Assembly (NCBI RefSeq): GCF_000328565.1 | Contig: NC_019966.1 | Location: 5,766,001-5,830,000 of the forward strand | Length of the DNA stretch: 64,000 bases | Direction: 5' to 3' | DNA from: Mycobacterium sp. JS623 | GTDB taxonomy: Bacteria > Actinomycetota > Actinomycetes > Mycobacteriales > Mycobacteriaceae | Shown: piece after piece, positions 54,891 to 64,000 of the stretch | How positions within the stretch are numbered: the stretch's first letter is position 1 | How the letters are laid out: each line of letters opens with the position of its first letter | Position numbers and translations under genes: made by a program | The notes under the pieces: generated by a model | What the model was told of the DNA's origin: nothing | The model's input: the letters and a program-made list of their open reading frames with translations, nothing else | The model's database searches: none

Positions 54891-56122
54891 TAGTCCAGCG
54901 CGGCAGCACGCAGGATCTGAAGCACAGAATCAACGGATTTTTGCGGCTCAGGCGCGTAGGTGTGATGCTCGACAGCCAGCTGCTCGCCGAAGATTCCGAC
55001 CGAATACATGTCGACGACTGACGACGCGCGATAGATGTCCGTTCGCCAATCCTCCACGTGCACATCAGGAGGTGTGCGTAGGCCCGGTGTCCGGCCGAGG
55101 TTCGTGGACGACACGACATCGGGCAGCCCACGCTGACCTTCGTCGTACTGCGGTTTGAAGTGAAGCATCGATTGCTGCACCACACCGTCGGACATGTCGG
55201 CCGCAAACTGGGCCGCGACGTCGCGCGCGAGGCCGACGAGCGTCGTGTCCGGCCGGACCGCCGCGAGATAGGTGGCCATTCCCAACGGGTTGGTTGCGCC
55301 CATCGCGGACACCTGGGGTTTGAGCAGCATTCGCAGATCCACGACGTAGACGTAGGGCACCGGTATGGCAGGCGTTCCGCGTAATCGCCACTCGGCCAAC
55401 AGGATCGCGGCCGAGACCAGCGGGTTGAGGAACAACCGATGGGCCCGCGCGAACTCCATCAGCGCAGTCGTCTCGTGCTGGCTCAACCGCCCGCGCGCGG
55501 CGGGGGCCGCCACCGGTTTCTCCGGGTCGATGGCCGGTGCCGCGCGGCGCGGAGGGGGTAATTCGTAGGCGAACATCGCCGGCATGAATCGCTCGAGACC
55601 CGACCGTGCGATCTTGCGAATGCCTCTCTGTTCCAGCACGGTCTCCAGCGATTCGGGGGCGGGCTGCACGCTTATCGACGCGGTGGTCCCGCCGCCGCAT
55701 ACCACATCCGTGTAGCGCGACAAGAGCTCGAACAGCAGACCAGCCGCGTGATGACCGTCGGCGATGCTGTGGTGGACATAGAGCGTCAATTCGCTCCGTC
55801 CTCCGGTGTGCTTCACCATCAGATTGATCAGCGCCACAGCGGGGTTGAGCGAGATGGCCGGCGCGTTCCTGCTGTCGTCGTCGATTACCAATATGCCGGG
55901 ATGCAGGAAGTCATCAGCGACGATCTGATGCCGGCCATCAGCGTCCTTCTCGAGGTGACCGGCGAGTACCGGATGACAATCGAGGAGCGCGTCGAAAGCC
56001 GCCGACATTGCCTCACCATCGAGTTGACCACTGAGCGCTAGCGTGATCGCACCGAACGTCATACTTTGCGCGTACCATTCTTCGCTCGGCGCAAGTTTTC
56101 GGATTACCGACGTTGAGAACAT
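54869..56122 (-). CDS. papA5: Phthiocerol/phthiodiolone dimycocerosyl transferase PapA5
   Basis: A 417-residue polyketide-associated acyltransferase very similar to M. tuberculosis PapA5 (Rv2939, 422 residues), which esterifies mycocerosates from Mas onto phthiocerol. Catalytic motif HHSIADG with H118-H119-D123 (residue 1 at 56125); also SVIRKL, LLDCHPVLAGHLE, LEQRGIRK and LRTPPDVHVED. ATG 56122 matches the M. tuberculosis start. It follows drrC by 20 bases. mas itself, adjacent in M. tuberculosis, is not in this window. Confidence 0.92.
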   Translation of the reverse strand: MFSTSVIRKLAPSEEWYAQSMTFGAITLALSGQLDGEAMSAAFDALLDCHPVLAGHLEKDADGRHQIVADDFLHPGILVIDDDSRNAPAISLNPAVALINLMVKHTGGRSELTLYVHHSIADGHHAAGLLFELLSRYTDVVCGGGTTASISVQPAPESLETVLEQRGIRKIARSGLERFMPAMFAYELPPPRRAAPAIDPEKPVAAPAARGRLSQHETTALMEFARAHRLFLNPLVSAAILLAEWRLRGTPAIPVPYVYVVDLRMLLKPQVSAMGATNPLGMATYLAAVRPDTTLVGLARDVAAQFAADMSDGVVQQSMLHFKPQYDEGQRGLPDVVSSTNLGRTPGLRTPPDVHVEDWRTDIYRASSVVDMYSVGIFGEQLAVEHHTYAPEPQKSVDSVLQILRAAALDYQRSRTA

Positions 56123-56142
56123 CATTCAGACTTCCCCACTGG

Positions 56143-57039
56143 TCATTCGCGTGTGCTCGCTCGTCGGTATCCGACCGCCATCGGTACCGCGCAGGCGGCT
56201 GCGATGCCTGCCGCCCACAGCAGCATTTCCACGGTCGGCGCCAGTACCGGACCACCGAGTGACGCTCCGCGCATCGCCTCGATGGCGCAACTGACGGGTT
56301 GGTGTTCGACGGCCGGCTGTATCCACCGGGGGAACTGGTCGCGTGGCACGAAACCGGTACTGAAAAACATCAGCACTGCCCAAATGCCCTCCGTGAGTTC
56401 GATCATCACCGCGTTGGCCGCGTACAACGCTAGCGTGATGACGAAGACCGAGAATGCCACCCCCAATGCAGCCGGGATGACAAGCCATGCAACATATCCC
56501 GAGAACCCCTGACGAAAGCGCAACCCCAGCAGCAGCGCAACGCAAAGGACGACCCCGGTGGTCACCACGATCCTGACCGCATCGGCCGCCAGTCTCGACA
56601 ACAGGCCCGCTGCCCGGTGCACGGGTAACACCCAGAGGCGGGACAGCAGGCCCTCTGTGCGTTCACTCATCAGACTGATTCCCGTGACCATCGCTCCGGT
56701 CATGGCACCGACCATCGCCGCCAGCGGAGCGGTGCCGTAAAGGGCGCTGTGCCCGGTGACCTGTGAAATACCATCGCCCAGAACGATGTTCAAGGTCACG
56801 AGCAGGGCAAGAGGCATCACTAACGACTCGATTACCGTCGCCGCATCGCGGCTCCACCTGCGGAGTATTCGACTGGTAAGCAGCCAGGTGTGCTGCACGA
56901 GGGAACGCGGTGAATTCTCGCGAAACCGTCGCATGCGATGGCGACCCGAGGCGCCGGGGGGGAGCCACCAGTCGCGTCGCGCGCCGTCGAAGCCGTTCCG
57001 GGCCGAACGCGCGATATCGTGCACCAATACGGCCATCAT
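56143..57039 (-). CDS. drrC: DIM ABC exporter permease DrrC
   Basis: A 298-residue ABC-2 type permease with about six transmembrane segments (MPLALLVTLNIVLG, GAMTGAMVTGISLMSERTEGLL, FSTGFVPRDQFP). It exports DIM with DrrA and DrrB. ATG 57039 overlaps the drrB stop by four bases; a longer in-frame start inside drrB is rejected. Confidence 0.88.
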   Translation of the reverse strand: MMAVLVHDIARSARNGFDGARRDWWLPPGASGRHRMRRFRENSPRSLVQHTWLLTSRILRRWSRDAATVIESLVMPLALLVTLNIVLGDGISQVTGHSALYGTAPLAAMVGAMTGAMVTGISLMSERTEGLLSRLWVLPVHRAAGLLSRLAADAVRIVVTTGVVLCVALLLGLRFRQGFSGYVAWLVIPAALGVAFSVFVITLALYAANAVMIELTEGIWAVLMFFSTGFVPRDQFPRWIQPAVEHQPVSCAIEAMRGASLGGPVLAPTVEMLLWAAGIAAACAVPMAVGYRRASTRE

Positions 57040-57857
57040 CGCCGCCTCATGGAAACCCGGCGATGCATGAGGATCAGGATCACCATCAATCCGATCACCC
57101 AAGCCAGCGCTGAGCCGAGCACCCACCACGTCACCTCGCCCGCCGCGGCCGTGCTATCGCCGGCCAGCGGCCTCAGAGCGTAGATGAACTGGGATACCGG
57201 TTGATTCCTGACGAAAGGCTGTATCCATTCCGGAAACCGTTCCACCGGTTGAATCCCAGCCGAGAGAAGCCCGAAGATCACTTGCGGCACAAGCAACAAG
57301 GGCGCGGTGGCCTCCGGATTCTCACTCGCAGCGCCGATCAGGTCGCCGAGGAACGACAGCACCGCCCCGATCAGCAAGACCAAAAGGCAGAAGGACACGG
57401 TGTATACGGCGCCGCCGTGGAACCGGAAGCCGATTACGTGGCCGCAGATCAGCGATATGGCCAATGCGATGACGCAGCGGTACATGCTGACTGACATACG
57501 TGACGCCAGCGGCGTCAGCGCGCCGATCGGCATCGCCTTGAACCGGCGGTTTATCCCCTGCACCGAGTCGTTCGCCGACCGGAAAGCCGCCGATATGGCG
57601 GCGAACGACACCGCCTGCAGCACGATCAACGGCGTCAGGTACTGCGCATAGCTACTCATCCCCTCGTCAAAGGCGCCCATGAGGTTCTTGAGCGGGATGT
57701 AGAAGCCGGCCGTGAAGAAGATGGAATTGGTGAATTGAGTGAGCAACTCCCCGTCTCGCACTGTCGGCCTGATCAGCCGAACCGACAACACCCACCACTG
57801 CTGAGCGGTGGAAGTCGTCGGTCGGGCCGCCGACTGGAGGTCTGAGGTGATAGTCAC
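57036..57857 (-). CDS. drrB: DIM ABC exporter permease DrrB
   Basis: A 273-residue ABC-2 permease with six hydrophobic segments and the family VRNQPVSQFIYALRPLA loop. GTG 57857 overlaps the drrA stop by four bases. Works with DrrA and DrrC in the cytoplasmic membrane to move DIM-type lipid outward. Confidence 0.88.
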   Translation of the reverse strand: MTITSDLQSAARPTTSTAQQWWVLSVRLIRPTVRDGELLTQFTNSIFFTAGFYIPLKNLMGAFDEGMSSYAQYLTPLIVLQAVSFAAISAAFRSANDSVQGINRRFKAMPIGALTPLASRMSVSMYRCVIALAISLICGHVIGFRFHGGAVYTVSFCLLVLLIGAVLSFLGDLIGAASENPEATAPLLLVPQVIFGLLSAGIQPVERFPEWIQPFVRNQPVSQFIYALRPLAGDSTAAAGEVTWWVLGSALAWVIGLMVILILMHRRVSMRRR

Positions 57858-58849
57858 GAAAGCATCACCGCTTCACCGCGTTTCGCGGGCGTCCCACCGT
57901 TGCTTTCGGTTGTCAGCGCGAGGAATACCTCGTCAAGTGATGGCCGCCGCAGAGCGATGTCGAGCAACTCGATGTTGGCGGCGCCGAGCTGGCGCAGCAC
58001 CTGCACGAGAGTGTTCGGCCCTTCGGGTGCGGGCATCGCAATACGGTCGGATGCAGGCGTCAGCGCGGACCGGGCATTCGTGGGCAATAAGGGGCCGAGC
58101 GCCTCGGCCATCGCGGGCACATCCTTCAAATCGCGCGGGACGATCTCGCAGTAGGTCGCTCCCGTACGCTCTTTGAGTTCATCGGCAGTTCCCTCCGCAA
58201 TGATCGTGCCGTGATCGATCACGATGATGCGGTCACTGAGCACGTCGGCCTCCTCGAGGTACTGCGTAGTCAGCAACGTGGCGACGCCGGCCTGTTTGAA
58301 GTCAGAGACCAGGTCCCAAATGCTTTGCCTGCTACGAGGGTCCAGTCCTGTTGTGGGTTCATCGAGGAACACCACTTCGGGACGGATCACGAGTCCGCAC
58401 GCGATGTCGATCCGCCGGCGCATCCCGCCGGAATACGTGCTGACGCGGCGGTCGGCTGCGTCGGACAGCTCGAAGTGGTCGAGCAGATCCTTCGCCCGCG
58501 CCCGTGCCTCCGATTTCACCAAGCCTTGCAATCGGCCGAACATCACGATGTTCTCTCTACCGGTCAGCATGTCGTCAATGGCGACGTGCTGCCCGGTCAG
58601 CATGATTGACCGGCGCACTCCTGCGGGATCGGACACGACGTCATGGCCGGCGACCTCCGCATAGCCGTGATCCGGCCGCGTCAGCGTCGACAGAATGTCC
58701 ACTGTTGTCGTCTTGCCTGCCCCATTGGGTCCGAGCAACCCGAGCACTTCGCCGCGACCGACATCAAAACTGATGTCGTCAAGGGCGACAACGGAGCCAA
58801 ACGTCTTTCGGATCCCGTCGACGACGACCGCCTTACGGTGTTGAGCCAT
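57854..58849 (-). CDS. drrA: DIM ABC exporter ATPase DrrA
   Basis: A 331-residue daunorubicin-resistance-type ATPase: Walker A GPNGAGKTT near residues 40-48, signature YSGGMRRR, Walker B VVFLDEPTTGLD and TQYLEEAD. The C-terminal domain ends with a DrrA-type RRPSLDEVFLALT. ATG 58849 with GGAGA upstream, overlapping the ppsE 3' end by 17 bases. Confidence 0.9.
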   Translation of the reverse strand: MAQHRKAVVVDGIRKTFGSVVALDDISFDVGRGEVLGLLGPNGAGKTTTVDILSTLTRPDHGYAEVAGHDVVSDPAGVRRSIMLTGQHVAIDDMLTGRENIVMFGRLQGLVKSEARARAKDLLDHFELSDAADRRVSTYSGGMRRRIDIACGLVIRPEVVFLDEPTTGLDPRSRQSIWDLVSDFKQAGVATLLTTQYLEEADVLSDRIIVIDHGTIIAEGTADELKERTGATYCEIVPRDLKDVPAMAEALGPLLPTNARSALTPASDRIAMPAPEGPNTLVQVLRQLGAANIELLDIALRRPSLDEVFLALTTESNGGTPAKRGEAVMLS

Positions 58850-61800
58850 CACGTTCTCCTATGCCGCTGGTGGCCGACGACAAGTCGACTAAGGCCAATC
58901 CGACACTGCCGGTCTCGAATTCGGTTCCGGCGAACGCCTCCTGGACCAGTTCCGTCAGGGCGATCGGCAGGCCGTCTGCTAGCGACTGCGTCATGGCCGG
59001 TTCAACTCGCCGGGTGTCATACCACCAGTCCAGATGTAGCGCGCCGGCGAAGCGGTAGACGCGCAGTTCGATCGCATGGCCCAAGCCCGGGATGGCTTCC
59101 CGCACCGGCATTGCCGTGTCGCCGTCGAATTGCACCGGAGCATCGGTGGATGAAACGTGCGGCAGCTCCGGAATCGTGCCGACGTACGAGAAGAGAATGT
59201 CCGAGCGCCCAATACCGCCCAGCATCCGTGCGGTCGGGGCGTACATGTATCTCAACAGCCCGTAACCGATTCCGTAGTGCGGGACCGCTTTCAGCGTGTC
59301 GTGCACCTTGTCCAAAATCTCGCTCGCGGTGACGTCCTGACTGTTCCTGCAGGGTAGATCGATCGGGTAAATGGTTGTGAACCAGCCGATGGTGCGGTGT
59401 ACGCCAACGTCGGGTTTGAGGACCGATCGACCCTGTCCCTCGAGGTCCACGGTGATGGATCCATCACCAACAGCGGCCGCAATCACTCGGCCTAATGCGC
59501 TTAGCAGGATGGCGTCGATTGGTACGCGCAATTCCCGCCGGGCAGCGTCAATCTCCGTTGTCTGTGACCAGGTGAGCGTGGTTGAAAGTCGCGCTAAGTC
59601 GTCGACTTCCGGTTGGCAGGACGCCGAATCGGCTATGTGCAGCGTGGCTTTGGCGGAATTGTTCAGCCAGTAGTCGCGGCTTCCGACGACGGCGGGATGC
59701 GTGGCGAGCCCGGCGCAGCGTTGTGACCATTCCCGCCATGGTGTGGTGACCGGTGGCAGTGCAATTATTTTGCCCGACAACAGCTGGTCGAAGGCCGTGA
59801 ATATGTCGGCGAACAGTATGTCGCGGGACACGTTGTCGTTCACCATGCCGTGCAGGCTCATCGCTAGACAACACGGTGCGCCCGCCACCCCCCGGATGAA
59901 CATGGCGCGCAACGGTGCACTGCACAGGTCCTCTGTGCGGATCTGGTCCATGAGAATGCCGAGCACCGCGTCCCTTTCCTCGACACTGCCCGCTGTGAGG
60001 CCAGCGGCAAGGGAGTGGGTGGTCAGTTCGGAGAAGTGCTGTGGATCGGCGACATGCTGCTCCGACGTTCCTGCTCGCTGAGTGATCCGCAGGCGCAGCG
60101 CATCGTGATGGTTCGTCACAGCGGTGAGCACGGCGCGGACATCCTCCGCCTGGATGTCGGGGCGCAATCGGAGGATCAGCGGCACGCGCCACCGGCCCGC
60201 CTCCCGCAGCCCGTGCTCGAGGAAGTACGAGATGTTCGGCGGAGCAGGCGGATGCAGCACATCCGTTGTCGACTGACGAGCCAGGCCCGCCGCGTACCGA
60301 GCGGCCAAGCTCTCGGCGAGCGCGGCGACTGTCTGGTTCTCATAGAGGTCCTGCGGCGTGATGTCGAGTCCGTCGTTGGCGGCGTTCATCGCGACGCTGA
60401 TCGCGATGAGTGAGTCGCCGCCGACCTCGAAGAAATTGGAGTTGCGGTTGATCGAGTCGACGCCGAGGCACCGCGACCAAATCTCCTGTAGGACAGCCTC
60501 TATCTGCGAGCCGTCGTTGGTTGTACGGGTATTCGGCTCAGATCCACCCGACCGCGTCATCATTGCACGATTCGTCACGGGCGTACCCGCCGTCCCGTCG
60601 ACGCTGGCCTTGTGATCAACCCAATGCCGTTGTCGCTCGAAGGGATAACCGGGAAGCGAGATCCGGTGCGGCTGACTGTCTCCCAACCCGGCCGTCCAAT
60701 CGACTTCGATGCCCGCTGACCAAAGCTGCCCGAGGCCGAGCAGGAATGTGTCGTGATCGTTGCGGTTCTGGGCATGATGGCGCATCAGCCGTACGGCGCG
60801 GTGCTCGTTTGACCACTTCGGGTGTCGGATCGCGGAGCCGGTCAGACTGCCGCCAGGACCGACCTCGACCACCACGCGAGCCGGATCGGCGAGCAGCGCG
60901 TCGAGCTCGTCGGAAAATCGGACAGTCGTTCGTATCTGGCGTGCCCAGTTAGCTGGGCTCGTCGCGTCGGCGGCCGACATCCATGTTCCGGTGACGTTCG
61001 AGAGCAGCGGAATCCGCGGTTCGCACAAGGTCATCCGTGACAAGAACCCTCTGAACTCGTCGATGACAGGCTCCATCAGCCTGGAATGGAAGGCATGCGA
61101 TGTGCGGACGCGACGAGTGACGATGCCGTGTCGGGCCAGGCGCCGTGAAAACTCGCCGATGTCTTCGTCAGAGCCGGCAACGACACAGCTGTGCGGGTCG
61201 TTGACCGTGGCAAGGTCGACGGCATCGGTCAGGTGCTCGGTGGCCGCCTCGGGGCTCAATGGCACCGCCACCATGACGCCACGAGGTGCGGCTTGCATCA
61301 GCTGGGCGCGCACCGACACCGCCTTGATCGCCATCGGCAGATCGAAGACTCCGGCGACGGTGGCTGCCACATACTCACCGATACTGTGTCCGGCGAGGGC
61401 CGTCGGGCGAACGCCGTAGGACTCGACCAGCAGGGCCAGCGCATACTCGACTGCGAAGAGCGCGGGCTGGGCGTGGTCCGTGCGGTCCAGGTCCCGTCCC
61501 GCCGCGTCGAAGACCATTCCGCGAAGGTCGATTCCCATCTCCTCGGCGAACCCGGCCGCGCATCGATCGAAGTGCTCGGCGAACACCGGCTCGGTCTCGT
61601 AGAGCCCTTGCGCCATCCCGACGTGTTGCGCCCCCTGGCCGGGGAAGATGAACGCCACTGAACTCGAACCCGGCTCGTGGTGGGGCGCTTCGCCGATGAA
61701 CACGTTGTCGTGTTCATCGGCGGCCAGCACTGCCGCCGCATCCTGTTGATCCTTGACCACTGCCGCCAGTCGGATATCCGCCGCACGGCGGTTGGCAAGA

Positions 61801-63302
61801 GTGAACGCGACATCAGGCAAGTTGAGCTCAGTGTCGGCGTCCGATAATTCGGCATGTATCGCCGACCTGAATTGCTGCAAAGATTCGGCCGTCCGCGCTG
61901 ACAGCAGGAGGACCCGCGGACCGTTCTGCACGGCAGGCGCCGGCACCGGGGGTGCCTCTTCCAGCACGATGTGCGCATTGGTGCCACCGACGCCGAATGA
62001 GCTGACCCCCGCACGGCGAACGCCGCCGCATTCCCATGCGCTGTGCTCGCTTCGTACGACAAACATGCCGCGGTCAAGCCGCAGTTCAGGATTCGGACTC
62101 GTGTAGTGCAGTGTCCCCGGCAAAGCCTTGTGCTCGAGACAAAGGATCGTCTTCATCAGGCCCGCAATCCCGGACGCGACCTCGAGGTGCCCGATGTTCG
62201 ACTTGACCGAACCGATCACGCACGGCCCCGGTCGGGTTGCGGTGGATAGGTCGAACGCCTGGCGCAGCCCTTCGATCTCGATTGGGTCGCCCAAAGGCGT
62301 TCCGGTTCCGTGAGTTTCGACATAGCTGATCGTTGACGCGTCGACGTCCGCCACCGCATGCGCCTCAGCGATTACTTCTGCCTGGCCGACGGCGTTTGGC
62401 GCCGCATAGGTCATCTTCGTCGACCCGTCGTTGTTGATTGCCGATCCTCTGATGACGGCGTGGATGCGGTCCCCGTCTTCGAGGGCGCGCGTCAACGGCT
62501 TGAGCACCACGACGGCGACGCCGCTGCCGAAGACCGTGCCGTCCGCCCTCACGTCGAAAGGCCGGCAATGCCCGCTCCGCGACACCATCGAGCCCGGATC
62601 ATGCCAGTAGCCGACGCGGTGGGGCACGCGGATCGACGCGGCGCCGGCAAGGGCCATGTCACTCTCACCGCTCGAGATGCTTTGGCAGGCAAGGTGTACC
62701 GCGACCAGTGACGATGAGCATGCCGTCTGGACCGAGAGTGCCGGACCCCGCAGATCGAACTGGTGCGACACCCGAGTCGCCAGATAATCCTTGTCGTTCT
62801 GCATCGACAGGTTGATCATGTCGAAGGTAGCGCCCTGCCCGATGATCCGATTCGGGTCGTGGTGCGACATCAGGTTGTGCAGCAGATATCCGCTGGCAGA
62901 GCTCGTTCCGTACACCCCAATCGACCCGTCAAACTGCGCCGGGTCGCAACCGGCGTCTTCCAGGGCATGCCATGCACACTGCAGAAACAGGCGGTGTTGC
63001 GGATCCATCATTCGGGCGGCTTGCGGCGTAAAACCGAAGAACTCCGCGTCGAACTCGGCAACGCCGTCTAGGAGTGCCGCGCGCCGCACATACGCCGGGT
63101 TGGCGAGGGCGGTATCGGGTACGCCGGCCGCGATGAGCTCGTCTTCCGCCAGCGTCACGATCGACTCCTCGCCGCGGCGCAAATTACGCCAGAACGCCGA
63201 TACCGAGTCGGCGCCGGGGAATCTGCCCGCGATACCGGTGATGGCGATCGCGTTGGGCGGCAGCGATTCCGGGCCCGATGACATCCGGGCACTGCTGGTC
63301 AC
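58833..63302 (-). CDS. ppsE: Phthiocerol synthesis polyketide synthase PpsE
   Basis: A 1489-residue type I PKS, the same size as M. tuberculosis PpsE. Domains: KS (~18-445; C195 in TACSSS, H331, H372), AT (~550-840; S640 in GHSIGEY), ACP (~930-1000; S964 in GGDSL), and a C-terminal condensation-like domain (~1025-1455). There HHxxxDG is degenerate (HGMVND at 1151-1156), as in PpsE. No KR, DH or ER. PpsE adds the last unit of phthiocerol and the terminal domain takes part in release. GTG 63302 overlaps the ppsD stop (GTGA). Confidence 0.93.
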   Translation of the reverse strand: MTSSARMSSGPESLPPNAIAITGIAGRFPGADSVSAFWRNLRRGEESIVTLAEDELIAAGVPDTALANPAYVRRAALLDGVAEFDAEFFGFTPQAARMMDPQHRLFLQCAWHALEDAGCDPAQFDGSIGVYGTSSASGYLLHNLMSHHDPNRIIGQGATFDMINLSMQNDKDYLATRVSHQFDLRGPALSVQTACSSSLVAVHLACQSISSGESDMALAGAASIRVPHRVGYWHDPGSMVSRSGHCRPFDVRADGTVFGSGVAVVVLKPLTRALEDGDRIHAVIRGSAINNDGSTKMTYAAPNAVGQAEVIAEAHAVADVDASTISYVETHGTGTPLGDPIEIEGLRQAFDLSTATRPGPCVIGSVKSNIGHLEVASGIAGLMKTILCLEHKALPGTLHYTSPNPELRLDRGMFVVRSEHSAWECGGVRRAGVSSFGVGGTNAHIVLEEAPPVPAPAVQNGPRVLLLSARTAESLQQFRSAIHAELSDADTELNLPDVAFTLANRRAADIRLAAVVKDQQDAAAVLAADEHDNVFIGEAPHHEPGSSSVAFIFPGQGAQHVGMAQGLYETEPVFAEHFDRCAAGFAEEMGIDLRGMVFDAAGRDLDRTDHAQPALFAVEYALALLVESYGVRPTALAGHSIGEYVAATVAGVFDLPMAIKAVSVRAQLMQAAPRGVMVAVPLSPEAATEHLTDAVDLATVNDPHSCVVAGSDEDIGEFSRRLARHGIVTRRVRTSHAFHSRLMEPVIDEFRGFLSRMTLCEPRIPLLSNVTGTWMSAADATSPANWARQIRTTVRFSDELDALLADPARVVVEVGPGGSLTGSAIRHPKWSNEHRAVRLMRHHAQNRNDHDTFLLGLGQLWSAGIEVDWTAGLGDSQPHRISLPGYPFERQRHWVDHKASVDGTAGTPVTNRAMMTRSGGSEPNTRTTNDGSQIEAVLQEIWSRCLGVDSINRNSNFFEVGGDSLIAISVAMNAANDGLDITPQDLYENQTVAALAESLAARYAAGLARQSTTDVLHPPAPPNISYFLEHGLREAGRWRVPLILRLRPDIQAEDVRAVLTAVTNHHDALRLRITQRAGTSEQHVADPQHFSELTTHSLAAGLTAGSVEERDAVLGILMDQIRTEDLCSAPLRAMFIRGVAGAPCCLAMSLHGMVNDNVSRDILFADIFTAFDQLLSGKIIALPPVTTPWREWSQRCAGLATHPAVVGSRDYWLNNSAKATLHIADSASCQPEVDDLARLSTTLTWSQTTEIDAARRELRVPIDAILLSALGRVIAAAVGDGSITVDLEGQGRSVLKPDVGVHRTIGWFTTIYPIDLPCRNSQDVTASEILDKVHDTLKAVPHYGIGYGLLRYMYAPTARMLGGIGRSDILFSYVGTIPELPHVSSTDAPVQFDGDTAMPVREAIPGLGHAIELRVYRFAGALHLDWWYDTRRVEPAMTQSLADGLPIALTELVQEAFAGTEFETGSVGLALVDLSSATSGIGERDGSTP

Positions 63303-64000
63303 ACTCGTTGTCCTACCTTTCGCCGTGTGGCGGCACGTTGGCGTGCCGCGGCACGTTGATGCGCTCGGTCGCGCAGCGCGTTGGGTCTGTCCGCGTCGTC
63401 ATGCGAGCCCAGGCCCAACTGTTGAGTGAGTTCATTGGCGAGATCTCCCAACGAAGCACCTTGCAACAGGAGGGCCACGGCTGGCTCCACCCCGAAATCA
63501 TCACGAAGGGTGTTCCTGATGCGCACCGCCATGAGCGAGTCCATTCCGATCTCCGTCAACGGCTTCGTTCCCGGAATTGCCGACTGGTCGGGGTAGCCCA
63601 TGATCGCCGAGATGCGCTGGCGCAACCGTTCTGTGACGATCCTGTCGACGTCATCGGGCGTGAGTTCGCGCAGGGCATCCACACCGGGCCAATCGCCCCC
63701 GGAATCGATGGCGTCGAGTTCCTCAACCATCTCGGCGAAGTAACCAAGCTTGCGGATCTCTGGAAACGCTGCCGCCGCGCGATCAAGACGCAGCCGGGTG
63801 ATACCGACCCGCACGAGGTCGCTGCCCAGCAGCGAATCCAAGGCTGCGACACCTTCAGCGGGGCTGATGGGATCAAGTACGCCGAACCTCAGCGACCGGG
63901 CGACTCCGACCTCTGACCACTGACCCCAATTGAGCGCAATGGCAGGCAGACCCGAAGTTCGGCGCCACTCGACGAGTGCGTCGAGCCATGCGTTGGCGCA
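63299..64000 (-). CDS. ppsD: Phthiocerol synthesis polyketide synthase PpsD, 3' end (partial)
   Basis: The last ~233 codons of a modular PKS, cut by the window edge. The end of a ketoreductase domain is visible (ANAWLDALVEWRR, ALNWGQWSEVG), then an ACP whose serine lies in IGMDSLMAVR. Position before ppsE, overlapping by four bases, identifies it as ppsD. KR followed directly by ACP fits a module with a reducing loop. Confidence 0.85.
   Translation of the reverse strand, partial: CANAWLDALVEWRRTSGLPAIALNWGQWSEVGVARSLRFGVLDPISPAEGVAALDSLLGSDLVRVGITRLRLDRAAAAFPEIRKLGYFAEMVEELDAIDSGGDWPGVDALRELTPDDVDRIVTERLRQRISAIMGYPDQSAIPGTKPLTEIGMDSLMAVRIRNTLRDDFGVEPAVALLLQGASLGDLANELTQQLGLGSHDDADRPNALRDRAHQRAAARQRAATRRKVGQRV

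Overview
The window is high-GC actinobacterial DNA. Gene content, order and protein sequences are those of a mycobacterium, most likely a rapid-grower type (Mycolicibacterium-like), because the trehalose-phosphatase/GH15 fusion and Zur genes follow kstR as I recall from M. smegmatis. I see no tRNA, rRNA, CRISPR array or insertion sequence, and no gene-free stretch longer than 300 bases.

Bases 1-32850 are the cholesterol catabolic locus. The first part (1-16974) is the KstR2 regulon for the last two steroid rings (HIP): two SDR genes leftward; echA20-ipdA-ipdB-ipdC rightward; fadE30(ipdE1)-ipdF-kstR2-fadA6 leftward; fadD3-fadE31-fadE32-fadE33(ipdE2) rightward; then aspB. Two KstR2 palindromes sit in the divergent promoters. 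An alcohol dehydrogenase and a methyltransferase are interspersed. Next (16977-23613) comes an island: a broken hydrolase, a ketone-body set (acetoacetyl-CoA synthetase, 3-hydroxybutyrate dehydrogenase, MHS transporter, divergent LysR regulator), a lipase and a small secreted protein. The KstR regulon follows: hsaA-hsaD-hsaC-hsaB leftward and kshB rightward around two KstR boxes, then fadE34 and kstR around another box. nat, which follows hsaB in M. tuberculosis, is missing.

Bases 32854-44156 are mixed housekeeping and metal genes: a trehalose-6-phosphate phosphatase/GH15 fusion, a LacI regulator, a Zur-boxed zinc ABC transporter (znuA-znuC-znuB), an acyl-CoA synthetase, a sulfurtransferase, bluB, pxpA, and a Zur-boxed operon of cysteine-free ribosomal proteins (L28, L33, S18) with a 95-residue protein that may be the hibernation factor MRF.

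Bases 44336-64000 are an accessory lipid region, nearly all leftward. The right edge is the end of a phthiocerol dimycocerosate (DIM)-type assembly line in the M. tuberculosis order: ppsD (cut by the window), ppsE, drrA, drrB, drrC, papA5. Beyond papA5 lie a class I methyltransferase (opposite strand), a flavodoxin-like protein, a DUF2505-like protein, a nitroreductase, a large exported protein, and a tightly overlapping operon of Baeyer-Villiger monooxygenase, alpha/beta hydrolase, SDR, phthiotriol-type O-methyltransferase and cytochrome P450. My inference is that this operon tailors the DIM-type lipid, possibly giving an undescribed variant.
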